From positions 3,472,001 through 3,536,000 of the forward strand of contig OY282455.1 in assembly GCA_958296195.1 (NCBI GenBank): a stretch of DNA of 64,000 bases, in the 5' to 3' direction. Under the pieces are notes generated by a model that saw only the letters and a list, made by a program, of their open reading frames with translations, was not told the origin of the DNA and made no database searches. The position numbers and the translations under genes were made by a program. The stretch is from an uncultured Pseudomonadales bacterium (GTDB taxonomy: Bacteria; Pseudomonadota; Gammaproteobacteria; Pseudomonadales; Azotimanducaceae). Shown here one piece after another: positions 17,978 through 26,922 of the stretch. Numbering within the stretch: position 1 is the first letter of the stretch; every line of letters starts with the position of its first letter.

Positions 17978-19093
17978 ATGGCGGCGATTCACTACCACGA
18001 AGGGCGCTTTCCGCCTGAGGAGCGCATCCACTGGCCGGCGCTCATCCCGCTGCTCGGCCCGGCGGTGGCGGCGCTGGCGCGTTACGACGGGGCGCTCGGC
18101 GCGGTTCCCAATCCCCGAGTCCTGCTGTCGCCCCTGACGACGCAGGAGGCGGTGCTTTCCTCACGCATTGAGGGTACCCAAGCCACCATGAGCGAAGTTC
18201 TGGAGTTCGAGGCCGGGCAAGAGGCGGCATCTCCCCAACGCCGCGACGACATCCATGAGGTGCTCAACTATCGCGCCGCAATGCGGGAGGCGGAGCGGAT
18301 GCTGGAAACACTGCCCCTTTGCCAGCGGGTTGTCCGCGAGGCGCATCGGATTCTGCTTTCCGGGGTGCGTGGCGAGAACAAGTCCCTCGGCGACTATCGG
18401 CGCATCCCCAACTGGATTGGCCCGCCAGGATGCACTGTGGAGCAAGCCACCTTCGTGCCCATCGGGGCGGACAAGCTCCCCGCAGCCATGAGCGCTTGGG
18501 AGCACTACCTGAACCAAGATGCGCCTGACCGGCTGGTGCAGCTCGCCATTCTGCATGCGGAGTTTGAGGCCCTGCACCCGTTTCTAGACGGAAACGGCCG
18601 CTTGGGACGCATGCTGGTGCCCTTGTTCCTCTGGCAATGCGGCCTCATCAGCCAACCCATGTTCTACATCAGTGCCTATTTCGAGGCCCGCCGCAATGCC
18701 TACTACGATGGTTTGCTGGCCGTCTCCCAAGACGATGCTTGGACCGATTGGTGCCGATTTTTCCTGCAGGCGGTGCGGGTGCAGGCCGAGGAGAACTTGG
18801 AGAAAGCCAGGGGAATCCTTGATCTCTACGAAGGCATGAAAGGCCCAGTGGCGGGTATTACCCGCTCTCAGTACGCCATCCACGCCTTGGATTGGATATT
18901 CGAGCATCCGATCTTCAACAGCAGCGGCTTTGCGTCCAGCGCCAAAATTCCAAGCCGCACGGCGCGACGCATGCTGACCAAGCTACGCGAACATGAGATC
19001 CTGCGGGTGATCAAGCCCGCCAACGGCCGCCGGGGAACCATCCTCGTATTCCCGGACCTCCTGAACATCGCCAAGGGCAGACAGGCATTTTGA
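17978..19093 (+). CDS. Fic family protein, canonical motif, with C-terminal winged-helix-like region
   Basis: 371 residues. The Fic motif HPFLDGNGRLGR starts at about H200 and is intact, so AMP transfer (or a related nucleotidyl transfer) is plausible. An N-terminal inhibitory motif SSRIEGT near residues 60-66 fits (S/T)xxxE(G/N), a class II self-inhibited Fic. The last 80 residues (IFNSSGFASSAKIPSRTARRM, then LTKLREHEILRVIK) look like a winged helix, common in this Fic subgroup. The ATG has a good AAAGGAG site. It lies 99 bp after the restriction endonuclease and is followed by a tandem repeat array, so it may be part of the same mobile or defence block. Confidence 0.93.
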   Translation: MAAIHYHEGRFPPEERIHWPALIPLLGPAVAALARYDGALGAVPNPRVLLSPLTTQEAVLSSRIEGTQATMSEVLEFEAGQEAASPQRRDDIHEVLNYRAAMREAERMLETLPLCQRVVREAHRILLSGVRGENKSLGDYRRIPNWIGPPGCTVEQATFVPIGADKLPAAMSAWEHYLNQDAPDRLVQLAILHAEFEALHPFLDGNGRLGRMLVPLFLWQCGLISQPMFYISAYFEARRNAYYDGLLAVSQDDAWTDWCRFFLQAVRVQAEENLEKARGILDLYEGMKGPVAGITRSQYAIHALDWIFEHPIFNSSGFASSAKIPSRTARRMLTKLREHEILRVIKPANGRRGTILVFPDLLNIAKGRQAF

Positions 19094-19130
19094 CGGTCAT
19101 CCCTTGCACTGGCACCAATCCGCCGGACAT

Positions 19131-19340
19131 CTTCCGACAAATATGGCCGGCAAACTCGCTTGGCGGTCACGCATGGCCACCAAATCCAGTTGTCGGTCAC
19201 TTTCCGACAAATGTGGCCGGCAAACCCATTTGGCGGTCACGCATGGCCGGCAAATCCCTTTGCCGGTCACTTTCCGCAGAATATGGCCGGCAAACTCGCT
19301 TGGCGGTCACGCATGACCGCCAAACGAAGCTTTGATGGGG
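19131..19340. repeat. Three 70-bp tandem repeats with five shorter sub-repeats
   Basis: Copies begin at 19131, 19201 and 19271 with exact 70-bp spacing (markers TTCCGACAA/TTCCGCAGA and TGGCGGTCAC recur at this interval). Within them a shorter motif, roughly GGCCGGCAAA-N-CC-NN-TTG-N-CGGTCAC, occurs five times. Frames across it encode only repeat-derived peptides. Its position at the end of the Fic gene suggests a terminal repeat cluster of a lost insertion sequence, such as an IS21-type end, but no transposase is present. The array fills most of the 341-bp gap before the MetF-like gene. Confidence 0.85.
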
Positions 19341-19434
19341 GAATTTGATGCGCCCACCTAGCCGGCGCAAGCGGCTTGGGGATTTTTGCAAGGGCGCAGC
19401 CAAGCATGTGTACTAGCTAGGGAACACGAACGCA

Positions 19435-20307
19435 TTGAGAACATTTCGGGATGCCGTCGGGGCGAGCAACTTCACGTTGACCGGGCAGCTTCGGCTCTAT
19501 CAGGACAGCGGGCGCGATGACGTCATTCGGCAGGCGGAATGCCTGGCGTCCGTGGTTGACGCGGTGGCGGTTACGGACTGCCCCTACGGCGTCCTGCACA
19601 TGTCGGGCTTAGCGGCGGCGGCCATCCTCATGCAGCGCGGCCTGGACCCGGTTCTGCACCTTTCCGCTCGGGACCGCAACCACATCGCCCTAAGGAGCGA
19701 GTTGCTCGGTGCCGCCGCGTTGGGCGTAACCAGCTTGCTGCTGCAACGGGGAGACAAGCTGCCAAAAGGCATTCAGCCGCAAGTCACGCAAGTGTTCGAC
19801 ACCGGCGCCAAGAAATTTCTGGCCACCGCCAAGCAACTCAGCGATTACCAAGCTGCACAGGGGCAAGCGGAACTGTTCCTAGGCACTATGGCCACCGTGT
19901 TCGACCCGCCGGAAGGCTGGCAACCCACTGAATTGATTGCAAAAATAGGCGCCGGCACCCAATTCGTCCAAACCCAGGCCTGCCTCAACTTGGAGCTGCT
20001 GCGCCGCTACATGAAAGTTCTGGTCGCCGCCCAGGTCACTTGGCGCTGCCATGTCATGGTGTCCGTTCCAGTTTTGACTTCCGCGGAATCCGCCCGCTGG
20101 TTGTTCGACAATGTGCGTGGGGACGTCATTTCGGAGCGCTTGGTGCAACAGTTTGCAGACGCGAAGGACCCGAAGTCATTCGGCGTCAGACATTGCGCGG
20201 AGACGATTCAGGCCCTCAGGGAGATTCCGGGCGTCGGCGGTGTGAACCTATCCACAACGGGAGAAGCCAAGGACATCGTTGCCGCTGTCCATCAGGCGAT
20301 GGCCTGA
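19435..20307 (+). CDS. Methylenetetrahydrofolate reductase family protein (MetF-like)
   Basis: 290 residues, close to the size of bacterial MetF, a flavoprotein TIM barrel that reduces 5,10-methylenetetrahydrofolate. Visible family segments are VAVTDCPYG, PVLHLSARDRN, GVTSLLLQRGD (the usual 'LALRGD' region) and TQACLNLELLRRYM. The usual N-terminal E-x-x-PP sequence is replaced by TLTGQLRLY, so this is a divergent paralogue and may not act on the standard folate cycle. The GcvT-like protein at the window start is another one-carbon enzyme but is far away. The start is a TTG at 19435 after a TAGGGAA sequence. Confidence 0.72.
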   Translation: MRTFRDAVGASNFTLTGQLRLYQDSGRDDVIRQAECLASVVDAVAVTDCPYGVLHMSGLAAAAILMQRGLDPVLHLSARDRNHIALRSELLGAAALGVTSLLLQRGDKLPKGIQPQVTQVFDTGAKKFLATAKQLSDYQAAQGQAELFLGTMATVFDPPEGWQPTELIAKIGAGTQFVQTQACLNLELLRRYMKVLVAAQVTWRCHVMVSVPVLTSAESARWLFDNVRGDVISERLVQQFADAKDPKSFGVRHCAETIQALREIPGVGGVNLSTTGEAKDIVAAVHQAMA

Positions 20308-20346
20308 CTTATGCAAACAAGCCCTGACGAGGCGGCAACGGCTAGG

Positions 20347-20922
20347 TCAGGCGGCTGCTTGACCCACCCGCCGCAACTCGTCCGGCGGCACATAGTCAAA
20401 AATGAAGGTGATTCGGTCATCCACGCCCTTGTTGGCGACGCTGTGCGCCTTCTGGTTGTTTATCTCATAGGCTTGGCCCACCAGCAGCCGATGGGGTCGG
20501 CCGTCGATGATGAAGCGAACCCGCGGGTTGGTGGTGATGGGCACATGAATCCGGTGGCCTATGCGGAATGAGGGGTGGTCGTCCACATGGGGCTTGATCT
20601 TGCCCCCGGCCTTCAGTTTGGCCGCCATGGCGCGGACGATGGCACCGCCCGGCGGGTAGAACCGGCCGATGATGTCATGCATGACCGGCAGGGCCGCATC
20701 CGCCAGCCGACGCCAACCAGCTTCCTTTTTGACCATCAGTTCCGGCCAAGCCTCGTCATCGGTGAACACCATGACCACGGACTCCGTGGCCCGATGAACC
20801 TCGTAGGCGTTTTGCCGGTGCTCCTGCTCCCGCCACGCGGCCTCTTCCTGGGCCAGTATGGTGCGCACTAGCGCACCGCAGTCCACAGCGCCAAGCTCCC
20901 GAATGCGAGTGTCGATGTCCAT
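20347..20922 (-). CDS. Aspartyl/asparaginyl beta-hydroxylase-like dioxygenase
   Basis: 191 residues. The double-stranded beta-helix core reads KPHVDDHPSFRIGHRIHVPI, then VRFIIDGRPHRLLVGQAYEI, NNQKAHSVANKG and RITFIFDYV, which matches the Asp/Asn hydroxylase family (Fe(II)/2-oxoglutarate enzymes). The likely metal ligands are the H and D of HVD and the later H of AHSV. The substrate could be a protein side chain or a small molecule. I prefer the ATG at 20922 to the TTG two codons upstream. It is convergent with the MetF-like gene. Confidence 0.8.
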   Translation of the reverse strand: MDIDTRIRELGAVDCGALVRTILAQEEAAWREQEHRQNAYEVHRATESVVMVFTDDEAWPELMVKKEAGWRRLADAALPVMHDIIGRFYPPGGAIVRAMAAKLKAGGKIKPHVDDHPSFRIGHRIHVPITTNPRVRFIIDGRPHRLLVGQAYEINNQKAHSVANKGVDDRITFIFDYVPPDELRRVGQAAA

Positions 20923-21038
20923 GCGCAAAAACGAGCGGGTTAAACCTAATGGACGCGGAATTCCGGCGCGGCGAGTGCGGACTAGGCGCTTAGGCGCGGC
21001 GGCAAGCGCCTGCTCGATGCGGCCACGCCCGACTAAAA

Positions 21039-23507
21039 CTACTTCGCACCGTACAGATACCGGAACTTGACGCCAAAGGTGCGCGGTTGATTGACCGACA
21101 GCCGCTGCTGCGCGAAGCGGTTGTTGAAGAACAACTGCGCATTCTCATCAGTCACATTGTCAACAAAGAAGGACGCCGACCAGTCCTCCGCCTCAATGCC
21201 CAACTGCAAGTCCAGAAGATGCCAAGCGTCTTGAGGCACCACCGGCGATAGGAAGGGGCTCGATTCGATGCCCGCCAGTGAATTGATGGACTCCCCGGTG
21301 TAGGTGAAGCGACCCATGACGTAGGGCTGGCCCCCAAACCAGGTGGTCGAAAACGAATAGGTCGCGTTCAAATGGGCCTTCCAGTCCGGCACGATGGGCA
21401 GTTGCGTGCCCTTGGGCACCGTCACGGCGCCGTCTGTGCCGGCAAACAAAACATCCGCCTTGGAGAGCGAGCCGTCGTTGTAGCCCAGAGTGGCCTCAAT
21501 GCTCCAGTTGTCCGTGGGCAGCCAGCTCAGCCAAGCCTCCACGCCGTTGATTTCCGCCTGTGGGAAATTGACGATGCCGAGCGTGAAGATGCCCTCCTGC
21601 GGGTCTTCGGCCTGCACCTGAATGTCGTCCCAAACCATGTGGTAGGCGGACAGGTTGAAGCGCAGCCGGTTGTCCAGCCAGTCCGTCTTTAGGCCGACCT
21701 CGTAGTTAGTGACCGTATCCGACCTATAGGTGTTCAAGGTGCCGGCCGGCGGCGGGAACGTGCTTCCCGGCGGGCCGAACACGGACTGCGGACGGGCCGA
21801 ATTGGCGCCGCCGCGCCGGAAACCCTCCGAATAGGTGGCGTAAACCAGCTTGTCCTCCCACTTGTAGGTGAGGCTGACCTTGGGAACGAAGCCGTCTTCG
21901 TCGGAGACGCCCAAATCCCCCGGCGCGTAGCAGTAGTCAACCGCGCAATCCGGCGCACCGCCATTAAACCCCACCAAGGTGGCGTTTATGACCGTGTAGT
22001 CGTTCTTGATGCTGTAGAAGCGGCCGCCGGCGGTGATGGAGAAGTTCTCGGTCAGGTTGACGGTGGCTTCACCGAACACCGCCCATTGGTCCAGCTCGCT
22101 GTCATAGGTGCCGGAGAACCAGTTGTTGGACTCCGCCTTTGGCGGAATGCCATTGACGCTGTACCCGGCGTAGTTCAGGTAGTAGAAGGCCGGGGTGCCG
22201 GTCAAGCCCTGAACGTTGGATATGAACAGTTCCTTGACCTTCCGGTGGTTGTAGAAGCCGCCCACGATGGCGGACCAGCGGCCCTCGGCCGGGGTGGCGT
22301 AGCGCGCCTCCACGCTCCAGTTGGTGGTTTCCCTGCCGTCATAGTCGTTGGCCACCGGGTCGCCGCCAAAGTCATAGATGCCGCCAGTGTCGTAGTATGG
22401 GTCTCCGGTGTTGAAGGAGCGGAAGTAGTCGCCCCGCTGCTGATAGATCTGCAGATAGGAGGTGGCGTCCGCGTAGTAGGCGCTGTCCCGGTCGAAGTAG
22501 GCGGTGGTGAAAACCAGGTTGCCGAAGCTAAGGTCCCCTTCCAGGGTCAAGGCCAACTGATACCACTCGTCGTCCCAGCTGTCCTCCGTGTACCTAGCCT
22601 GCTCCCGGTCGCCAAATACCGGAAATACGGAGGTGTCCTCAAACAGCTGTTGATTCAGGCTGGCGTCCCCAAAGCCGTCCAGCTCGTACTTCTGGTAGAT
22701 GCCGTTGAGGTCGATCGTCCATTCTTCGCTGGCGTCGATGCGCAGCGCCGCCCGCCCGCCAGTCCAGACGGAGGAGTTCACGTTGTCCTCCACTTGGCTG
22801 GCGTTGTCGGAGCGCCCGCCAGGAGTGGGCGCCAGAATATTGTCCACCCAGCCGGCTTCGTCCGCCCGGAAGCCCACGAGGCGCAACGCCACCTTGTCCG
22901 GCACCAAGGGAATGTTCGCCATGGCGCTTAGGTCATAGCTAGTGCCCCCGTCGGTTAGGGTGGAGGCGGCCAAGTCCACCCAGCCGCTGCTCGCCGTGGC
23001 GTCCGGCTTGTTGGTGATGATGCGCAGCGTGCCGCATTGGGAGGCGTCTCCGAAGAGCGTGCCCTGCGGGCCGGCCAAGGCTTCGACCCGCGCCACATCG
23101 ACCAAGCGCGGGTCCGGATTGTAGCCGGCGGCGGTGATGGGCTGTTCGTCGAGATAGACTGAAGTGGTGGCCGAATCACTGAAGGACAGGCCCTGGGCGG
23201 AGCAGCCCCGCATCACCACAGAGTTGGCGCCGGGCTGCCGTTCGCTCAGCGCCAAACTGGGAATTTGCCCCACATAGTCGTTGAAGGTCTTGAACCTTTG
23301 CAGCGTGATTTCAGAGTCCGAAAAGGCGGTTACGGAAATGGGGGTGTCCTGCTGGCTCACCTCCCGCTTGGTGGCGGTGACGATGATCTCCTCCAAGGCC
23401 GCTTGCTGAGCTTGGGCGGCTGGAACGCTCGCCACTGCGGCGGAGACCGCCACGCCCAACGGGCTCTTGCGCAGCCCAACCCGGTCCTTTTGCCCATTGC
23501 CCGACAT
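21039..23507 (-). CDS. TonB-dependent outer membrane receptor
   Basis: 822 residues. A signal peptide (RKSPLGVAVSAAVASVPAAQA) is followed by the TonB box LEEIIVTATKRE and a plug domain (TPISVTAFSD, VVMRGCSAQG, TTSVYLDEQPI, VEALAGPQGTLFG). The rest is a long 22-strand-type beta-barrel with a typical C-terminal segment (NQPRTFGVKFRYLYGAK). Such receptors import iron chelates, vitamins, sugars or hydrophobic compounds using TonB energy. It follows the MFS transporter on the same strand, suggesting joint uptake of one substrate across both membranes. The ATG at 23507 has a GGGAGG site. The plug cysteine is unusual. Confidence 0.95.
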   Translation of the reverse strand: MSGNGQKDRVGLRKSPLGVAVSAAVASVPAAQAQQAALEEIIVTATKREVSQQDTPISVTAFSDSEITLQRFKTFNDYVGQIPSLALSERQPGANSVVMRGCSAQGLSFSDSATTSVYLDEQPITAAGYNPDPRLVDVARVEALAGPQGTLFGDASQCGTLRIITNKPDATASSGWVDLAASTLTDGGTSYDLSAMANIPLVPDKVALRLVGFRADEAGWVDNILAPTPGGRSDNASQVEDNVNSSVWTGGRAALRIDASEEWTIDLNGIYQKYELDGFGDASLNQQLFEDTSVFPVFGDREQARYTEDSWDDEWYQLALTLEGDLSFGNLVFTTAYFDRDSAYYADATSYLQIYQQRGDYFRSFNTGDPYYDTGGIYDFGGDPVANDYDGRETTNWSVEARYATPAEGRWSAIVGGFYNHRKVKELFISNVQGLTGTPAFYYLNYAGYSVNGIPPKAESNNWFSGTYDSELDQWAVFGEATVNLTENFSITAGGRFYSIKNDYTVINATLVGFNGGAPDCAVDYCYAPGDLGVSDEDGFVPKVSLTYKWEDKLVYATYSEGFRRGGANSARPQSVFGPPGSTFPPPAGTLNTYRSDTVTNYEVGLKTDWLDNRLRFNLSAYHMVWDDIQVQAEDPQEGIFTLGIVNFPQAEINGVEAWLSWLPTDNWSIEATLGYNDGSLSKADVLFAGTDGAVTVPKGTQLPIVPDWKAHLNATYSFSTTWFGGQPYVMGRFTYTGESINSLAGIESSPFLSPVVPQDAWHLLDLQLGIEAEDWSASFFVDNVTDENAQLFFNNRFAQQRLSVNQPRTFGVKFRYLYGAK

Positions 23508-23656
23508 CACAGCCTCCCGACAACGTCAAATCACAGCAGCATTGCTACTTCAAAGTCGGCGCCAGCACGTCCGCAGCCGCGGAGCCATTTCGCCCAGCTG
23601 CCACCAGCCTGAATCCCTAGGCACGAAGCGTAACATCTTAAAGCGAGTTTGTTGCA

Positions 23657-25255
23657 CTACATTTCCCCAAGCGCCTTGGCCCGCTCCAGGCGGCTTCGCT
23701 CATCCCCAGGCAAATGCTTCACGGCCAGGCACAGGCAGACCAGCGTGGGGATGAACATCAGCAGCCCGCAGCCAATGCCGAGGCGCAGGGCCGAGGCGTC
23801 GTCAAAGCCGGAGGCCATGAACAGGTCGCTGGCCTTGCCCATGAAGTAGGGACCCAAGGCCAAGCCGATGAAGGTGTTCATCAGCAGGTAGTAGGCGCCG
23901 GCGACGGCCCGCATTCTCGGCAGCACCAAGTCGTTGGCGGTGCTCGGCGGCACCCCCACCCACATGGAAATGGGAATGTGGTAAACGAAGTTGAGGACGT
24001 AGGCCGCAGTTAGGCTGTCCGTCATCAGCAGCCACAGAATCAGCGGCGTTGACAGGCCAACGGTGATGAAGCCTATCCACAGCCTTCCGCTCGCCCAGGT
24101 GAGCTTCAGCCGATCCGCCAACAGGCCGCCAAGGGTAACGCCGATCAAACCGCCCAGAGCGCTGCCGAAACCGATGTAGAGGCCCACTTCCGTGGGGTCA
24201 ACCGCATGGATGCGCATCAGCAGCGGCGGCATCCAGAAGCTGGTGCCATAGGCCACGAAGCTGATGGTGGGGAAGGCGATCAGGGTGAAGATGAGCGCCT
24301 TGGCGCCGAACAGCATCCTGAACGTGGCCCGGTCCCGCCCGGCGAGGGACTGCGCCCAGGAAATGGTGACGTAAACGCCCAGCCCCAAGGCCACCCACTG
24401 GGCCACGTCGCCGGTAAGCAGCACAAGCAGGAAACCAGTCACGGCAATTCCGCCAAGGGTCAGCAGGTTCAAACGCAAGGAAGCGCCGTGGCGGGCCACG
24501 CTGAACAGGGTAAACGGCGGCAGCACGGCGCCGAGTTCCTCCTGCAGCACCTTGAAGGGTGCCGGATGGTGCGGCGTCCTCAGTCCTTCGCTGACCCCGC
24601 GCACCGGCTCCCGCAGGGTTCGCACCAAGGCGGCGAGCAGCACCCCCGGCAAGCCGACGGCGAGAAAGGCGGCGTGCCAGCCCTTCAAGCCGAACGGCCC
24701 GCCGCCCGGAAAGGCGCCGTTCCAGGTGTCAAGCACCCAGCCGCCGATGAACAACCCAATGCCGCCGCCCAGATAGACGCCGGATGAGTAGATGGCGATG
24801 ACCGTAGCCCGGCGGCGCGGCGGATAGTAGTCGGACAGCATGGAGTAAGCGGCGGGAGAAGCGCTCGCTTCGCCGATGCCCACTCCAACCCGAAACAGCG
24901 CCAACACGGGAAACGAGCGGGCGAAGCCGGACAAGGCCGTCATCAGGCTCCAGAACAGCAGGCCGCCGGAGATCAGGCTGCGCCGCACCCATACGTCGGC
25001 GAAGCGCGCCAAGGGAATGCCGAACACCGAATAGAACACGGCGAACACCGTGCCGTAGAGAAAGCCCATCTGCGCGTCGCTGACGCCGAGGTCGGCCTTG
25101 ATGTCCTCCGCCAATATGGAGAGGATGTTGCGGTCGATGAAGTTGAACAGATAGACAATCACCAACACGCCGAGCACATAGTGGGCGTAAAGGCCGCCTC
25201 CTTCCGAGCGATCAGCGGATTCCGGCGGCGGCGCAGAGAGCGGCATCTTGGTCAC
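23657..25255 (-). CDS. MFS transporter, spinster-like
   Basis: 532 residues with about 12 hydrophobic segments. The N-terminal half has YLFNFIDRNILSILAEDIKA-type sequence and the family segment GVGIGEASASPAAYSML followed by PPRRRATVIAIYSSGVYLGG, typical of spinster-like MFS proteins common beside TonB receptors in heterotrophic proteobacteria. A soluble loop of about 60 residues separates the halves. The GTG at 25255 is two bases after the methyltransferase stop; an ATG at 25246 is an alternative start. The substrate is unknown, but pairing with the TonB receptor downstream and P450 genes upstream suggests a hydrophobic carbon source or its products. Confidence 0.9.
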   Translation of the reverse strand: MTKMPLSAPPPESADRSEGGGLYAHYVLGVLVIVYLFNFIDRNILSILAEDIKADLGVSDAQMGFLYGTVFAVFYSVFGIPLARFADVWVRRSLISGGLLFWSLMTALSGFARSFPVLALFRVGVGIGEASASPAAYSMLSDYYPPRRRATVIAIYSSGVYLGGGIGLFIGGWVLDTWNGAFPGGGPFGLKGWHAAFLAVGLPGVLLAALVRTLREPVRGVSEGLRTPHHPAPFKVLQEELGAVLPPFTLFSVARHGASLRLNLLTLGGIAVTGFLLVLLTGDVAQWVALGLGVYVTISWAQSLAGRDRATFRMLFGAKALIFTLIAFPTISFVAYGTSFWMPPLLMRIHAVDPTEVGLYIGFGSALGGLIGVTLGGLLADRLKLTWASGRLWIGFITVGLSTPLILWLLMTDSLTAAYVLNFVYHIPISMWVGVPPSTANDLVLPRMRAVAGAYYLLMNTFIGLALGPYFMGKASDLFMASGFDDASALRLGIGCGLLMFIPTLVCLCLAVKHLPGDERSRLERAKALGEM

Positions 25256-25257
25256 GG

Positions 25258-26538
25258 CTATGGTTTTACAAATCCGATTACGTATTCTTCGTGCATTCGC
25301 TTTTCAATTCGGGATGCATTTGCGCCATTCCAACGCGCCGGCATCATTCGTCTATCACGGTCCAGGCGACGCACCCCGATATGAACGAGCTTGAACCCCG
25401 CCTGTGTGCCAATGGCCGCCAACCCTTTGTGGGTCTCGACGTCGAGACCGCGCAGATTGGAGGTCCCCACCACGATCACGGCAGCCTTGCCGTGCTTCAG
25501 CACCCTCAGCATCTCGTCAATAACAGAGCACATCTCGCCAAAGTAGCGGCGCAACGCCGCGGCTTTCTTTCGGTCGATCCGCTTCAGCTGGGCAATCGTC
25601 CGCTCACACAGCATCGGCAAACCGTCAAATTCCTGGGACGGAGCGGCGTCATGCCCCAAATACCGGCTGCGAATTTGCGCCAGCTCAGAGGTTTTCCAGC
25701 CCAACCAAACGAGCGAGAACTTATGGGCGCGCATGTAGTCAATGGCGTTGTTGGCGTAGGGTGGAGAGGTCACAATCAAGTCCACGCTTGCCGGCGGCAA
25801 GTTTGTTGCGTTGGCGGCCACCGCCCTTAACTCCGCAGTTCGATTGGACGGCAGCCCTGAACAGCAGGAAAGAGCCAATCGCAAGCGCTTGTCAAACTCC
25901 CCAAATGCGGACTTGGGTTGCTTGTCGGGAACACGATGCGGCCGTGTATGGGCCAAGTCTCGGGCAAGGGACACGCCGCCGGATTTCGCTATGATGGTTG
26001 AAGATAGAACCATCTGGAAAAAGGCCCGCATCTCGTCCGGAGAGTGCGAGCCGATGCCCTCCAAGAGGGCGACCAATTCCAATTGCTGCTCCTGTTGGAA
26101 CCAATAATCCACAAAGGCCCGCGTCTTGACATCAAATCGCGCATCCAAATTTTCCTGCAGCCGGCTACGCTCCTCATGGAACAGGCGCATCGCCCGGTCC
26201 AAGATTGACCTGCCCACCTGCATTGCCGCTACAGGATCAACGGGAGAAAGTTTCGCCTGCACTATCAAGCGGGCAAGCGGATCTATGTCGCAACCAATGG
26301 CGCGTCGGCCTAGACGGACGGCTTCCAAGATCGTTGTGCCCGAACCAAACATCGGGTCCAGCACAAGATCATTGGCCCGGGAGAGCTGTTCAATGAAGAA
26401 CTGCGGCAACTGCGGGGGAAACTTAGCGGGGAATGGATGCCATCCATGCGTGGAGTGCTTTCCATCGGCGCCATGAAAGCCTAGGTCAGAGGACAAGGCA
26501 TCCTGAAAAGTCGCCAGACAGTTGCTTACCCGAGACAT
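25258..26538 (-). CDS. Orphan site-specific DNA methyltransferase (amino-methyltransferase type)
   Basis: 426 residues. SAM-binding motif I is LDPMFGSGTT near residue 60 and catalytic motif IV is VTSPPYANNAIDYM near residue 255; TSPPY is typical of N4-cytosine methyltransferases but N6-adenine is not excluded. The N-terminal HGWHPFPAKFPPQLP is conserved in this group. No restriction gene is adjacent, so it is an orphan that may act in gene regulation or as an anti-restriction relic. I prefer the ATG at 26538, with GAGG just upstream, to the TTG at 26559. Two bases separate its stop from the MFS gene start. Confidence 0.88.
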   Translation of the reverse strand: MSRVSNCLATFQDALSSDLGFHGADGKHSTHGWHPFPAKFPPQLPQFFIEQLSRANDLVLDPMFGSGTTILEAVRLGRRAIGCDIDPLARLIVQAKLSPVDPVAAMQVGRSILDRAMRLFHEERSRLQENLDARFDVKTRAFVDYWFQQEQQLELVALLEGIGSHSPDEMRAFFQMVLSSTIIAKSGGVSLARDLAHTRPHRVPDKQPKSAFGEFDKRLRLALSCCSGLPSNRTAELRAVAANATNLPPASVDLIVTSPPYANNAIDYMRAHKFSLVWLGWKTSELAQIRSRYLGHDAAPSQEFDGLPMLCERTIAQLKRIDRKKAAALRRYFGEMCSVIDEMLRVLKHGKAAVIVVGTSNLRGLDVETHKGLAAIGTQAGFKLVHIGVRRLDRDRRMMPARWNGANASRIEKRMHEEYVIGFVKP

Positions 26539-26711
26539 CGCCTCAAATTCCTGCCACAAGACACATAAACATCGGCCGGCAACCCATCATAACGCTCTGC
26601 GCCCACGAAACCGTCATGCTCGGAGTGGAATCCTTTCCAGCTAGAATCAACCTCATGACGTTTCCTCAAATGCGTCAAATATTGCAATGCCTTTCCTTGC
26701 AAGCACCCTAC

Positions 26712-26912
26712 TTAAACCCCTTCGTCCACGAAGATCGCCCCCGCCGGGCACACCTCGGCGGCTTGCACCGCGTGCCGGCGCATTTCGTCCGTGTCGAGGT
26801 CCACCGGCTTCACCACCGATGCGCCCTCATCCCCCATCGCAAACAACTCCGGGTGGTTGTAGTAGCACTCGCCGGACATGCAGCATTTTTCCAAGTCTAT
26901 GCGGACCTGCAT
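26712..26912 (-). CDS. 3Fe-4S ferredoxin of cytochrome P450 type
   Basis: 66 residues. Likely cluster ligands are C10 or C11, C16 and C55 (CCMSGEC ... EVCPAGAIFV); with one fewer cysteine than a 4Fe-4S ferredoxin this matches the small [3Fe-4S] ferredoxins that feed electrons to bacterial P450s. It starts 10 bp after the P450 stop, so it is in the same operon and is very likely the P450 redox partner. No ferredoxin reductase gene is seen nearby, so a housekeeping reductase would have to serve. Confidence 0.92.
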   Translation of the reverse strand: MQVRIDLEKCCMSGECYYNHPELFAMGDEGASVVKPVDLDTDEMRRHAVQAAEVCPAGAIFVDEGV

Positions 26913-26922
26913 GGGGGCAACC

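Noticed and set aside
19131-19340. Possible CRISPR array
   Set aside because: The repeats are contiguous 70-bp units without unique spacers, and no cas gene is present.
19104-19348. Several short overlapping frames in the 70-bp repeats
   Set aside because: They encode only repeat-derived peptides in all frames; the DNA repeat explains them.
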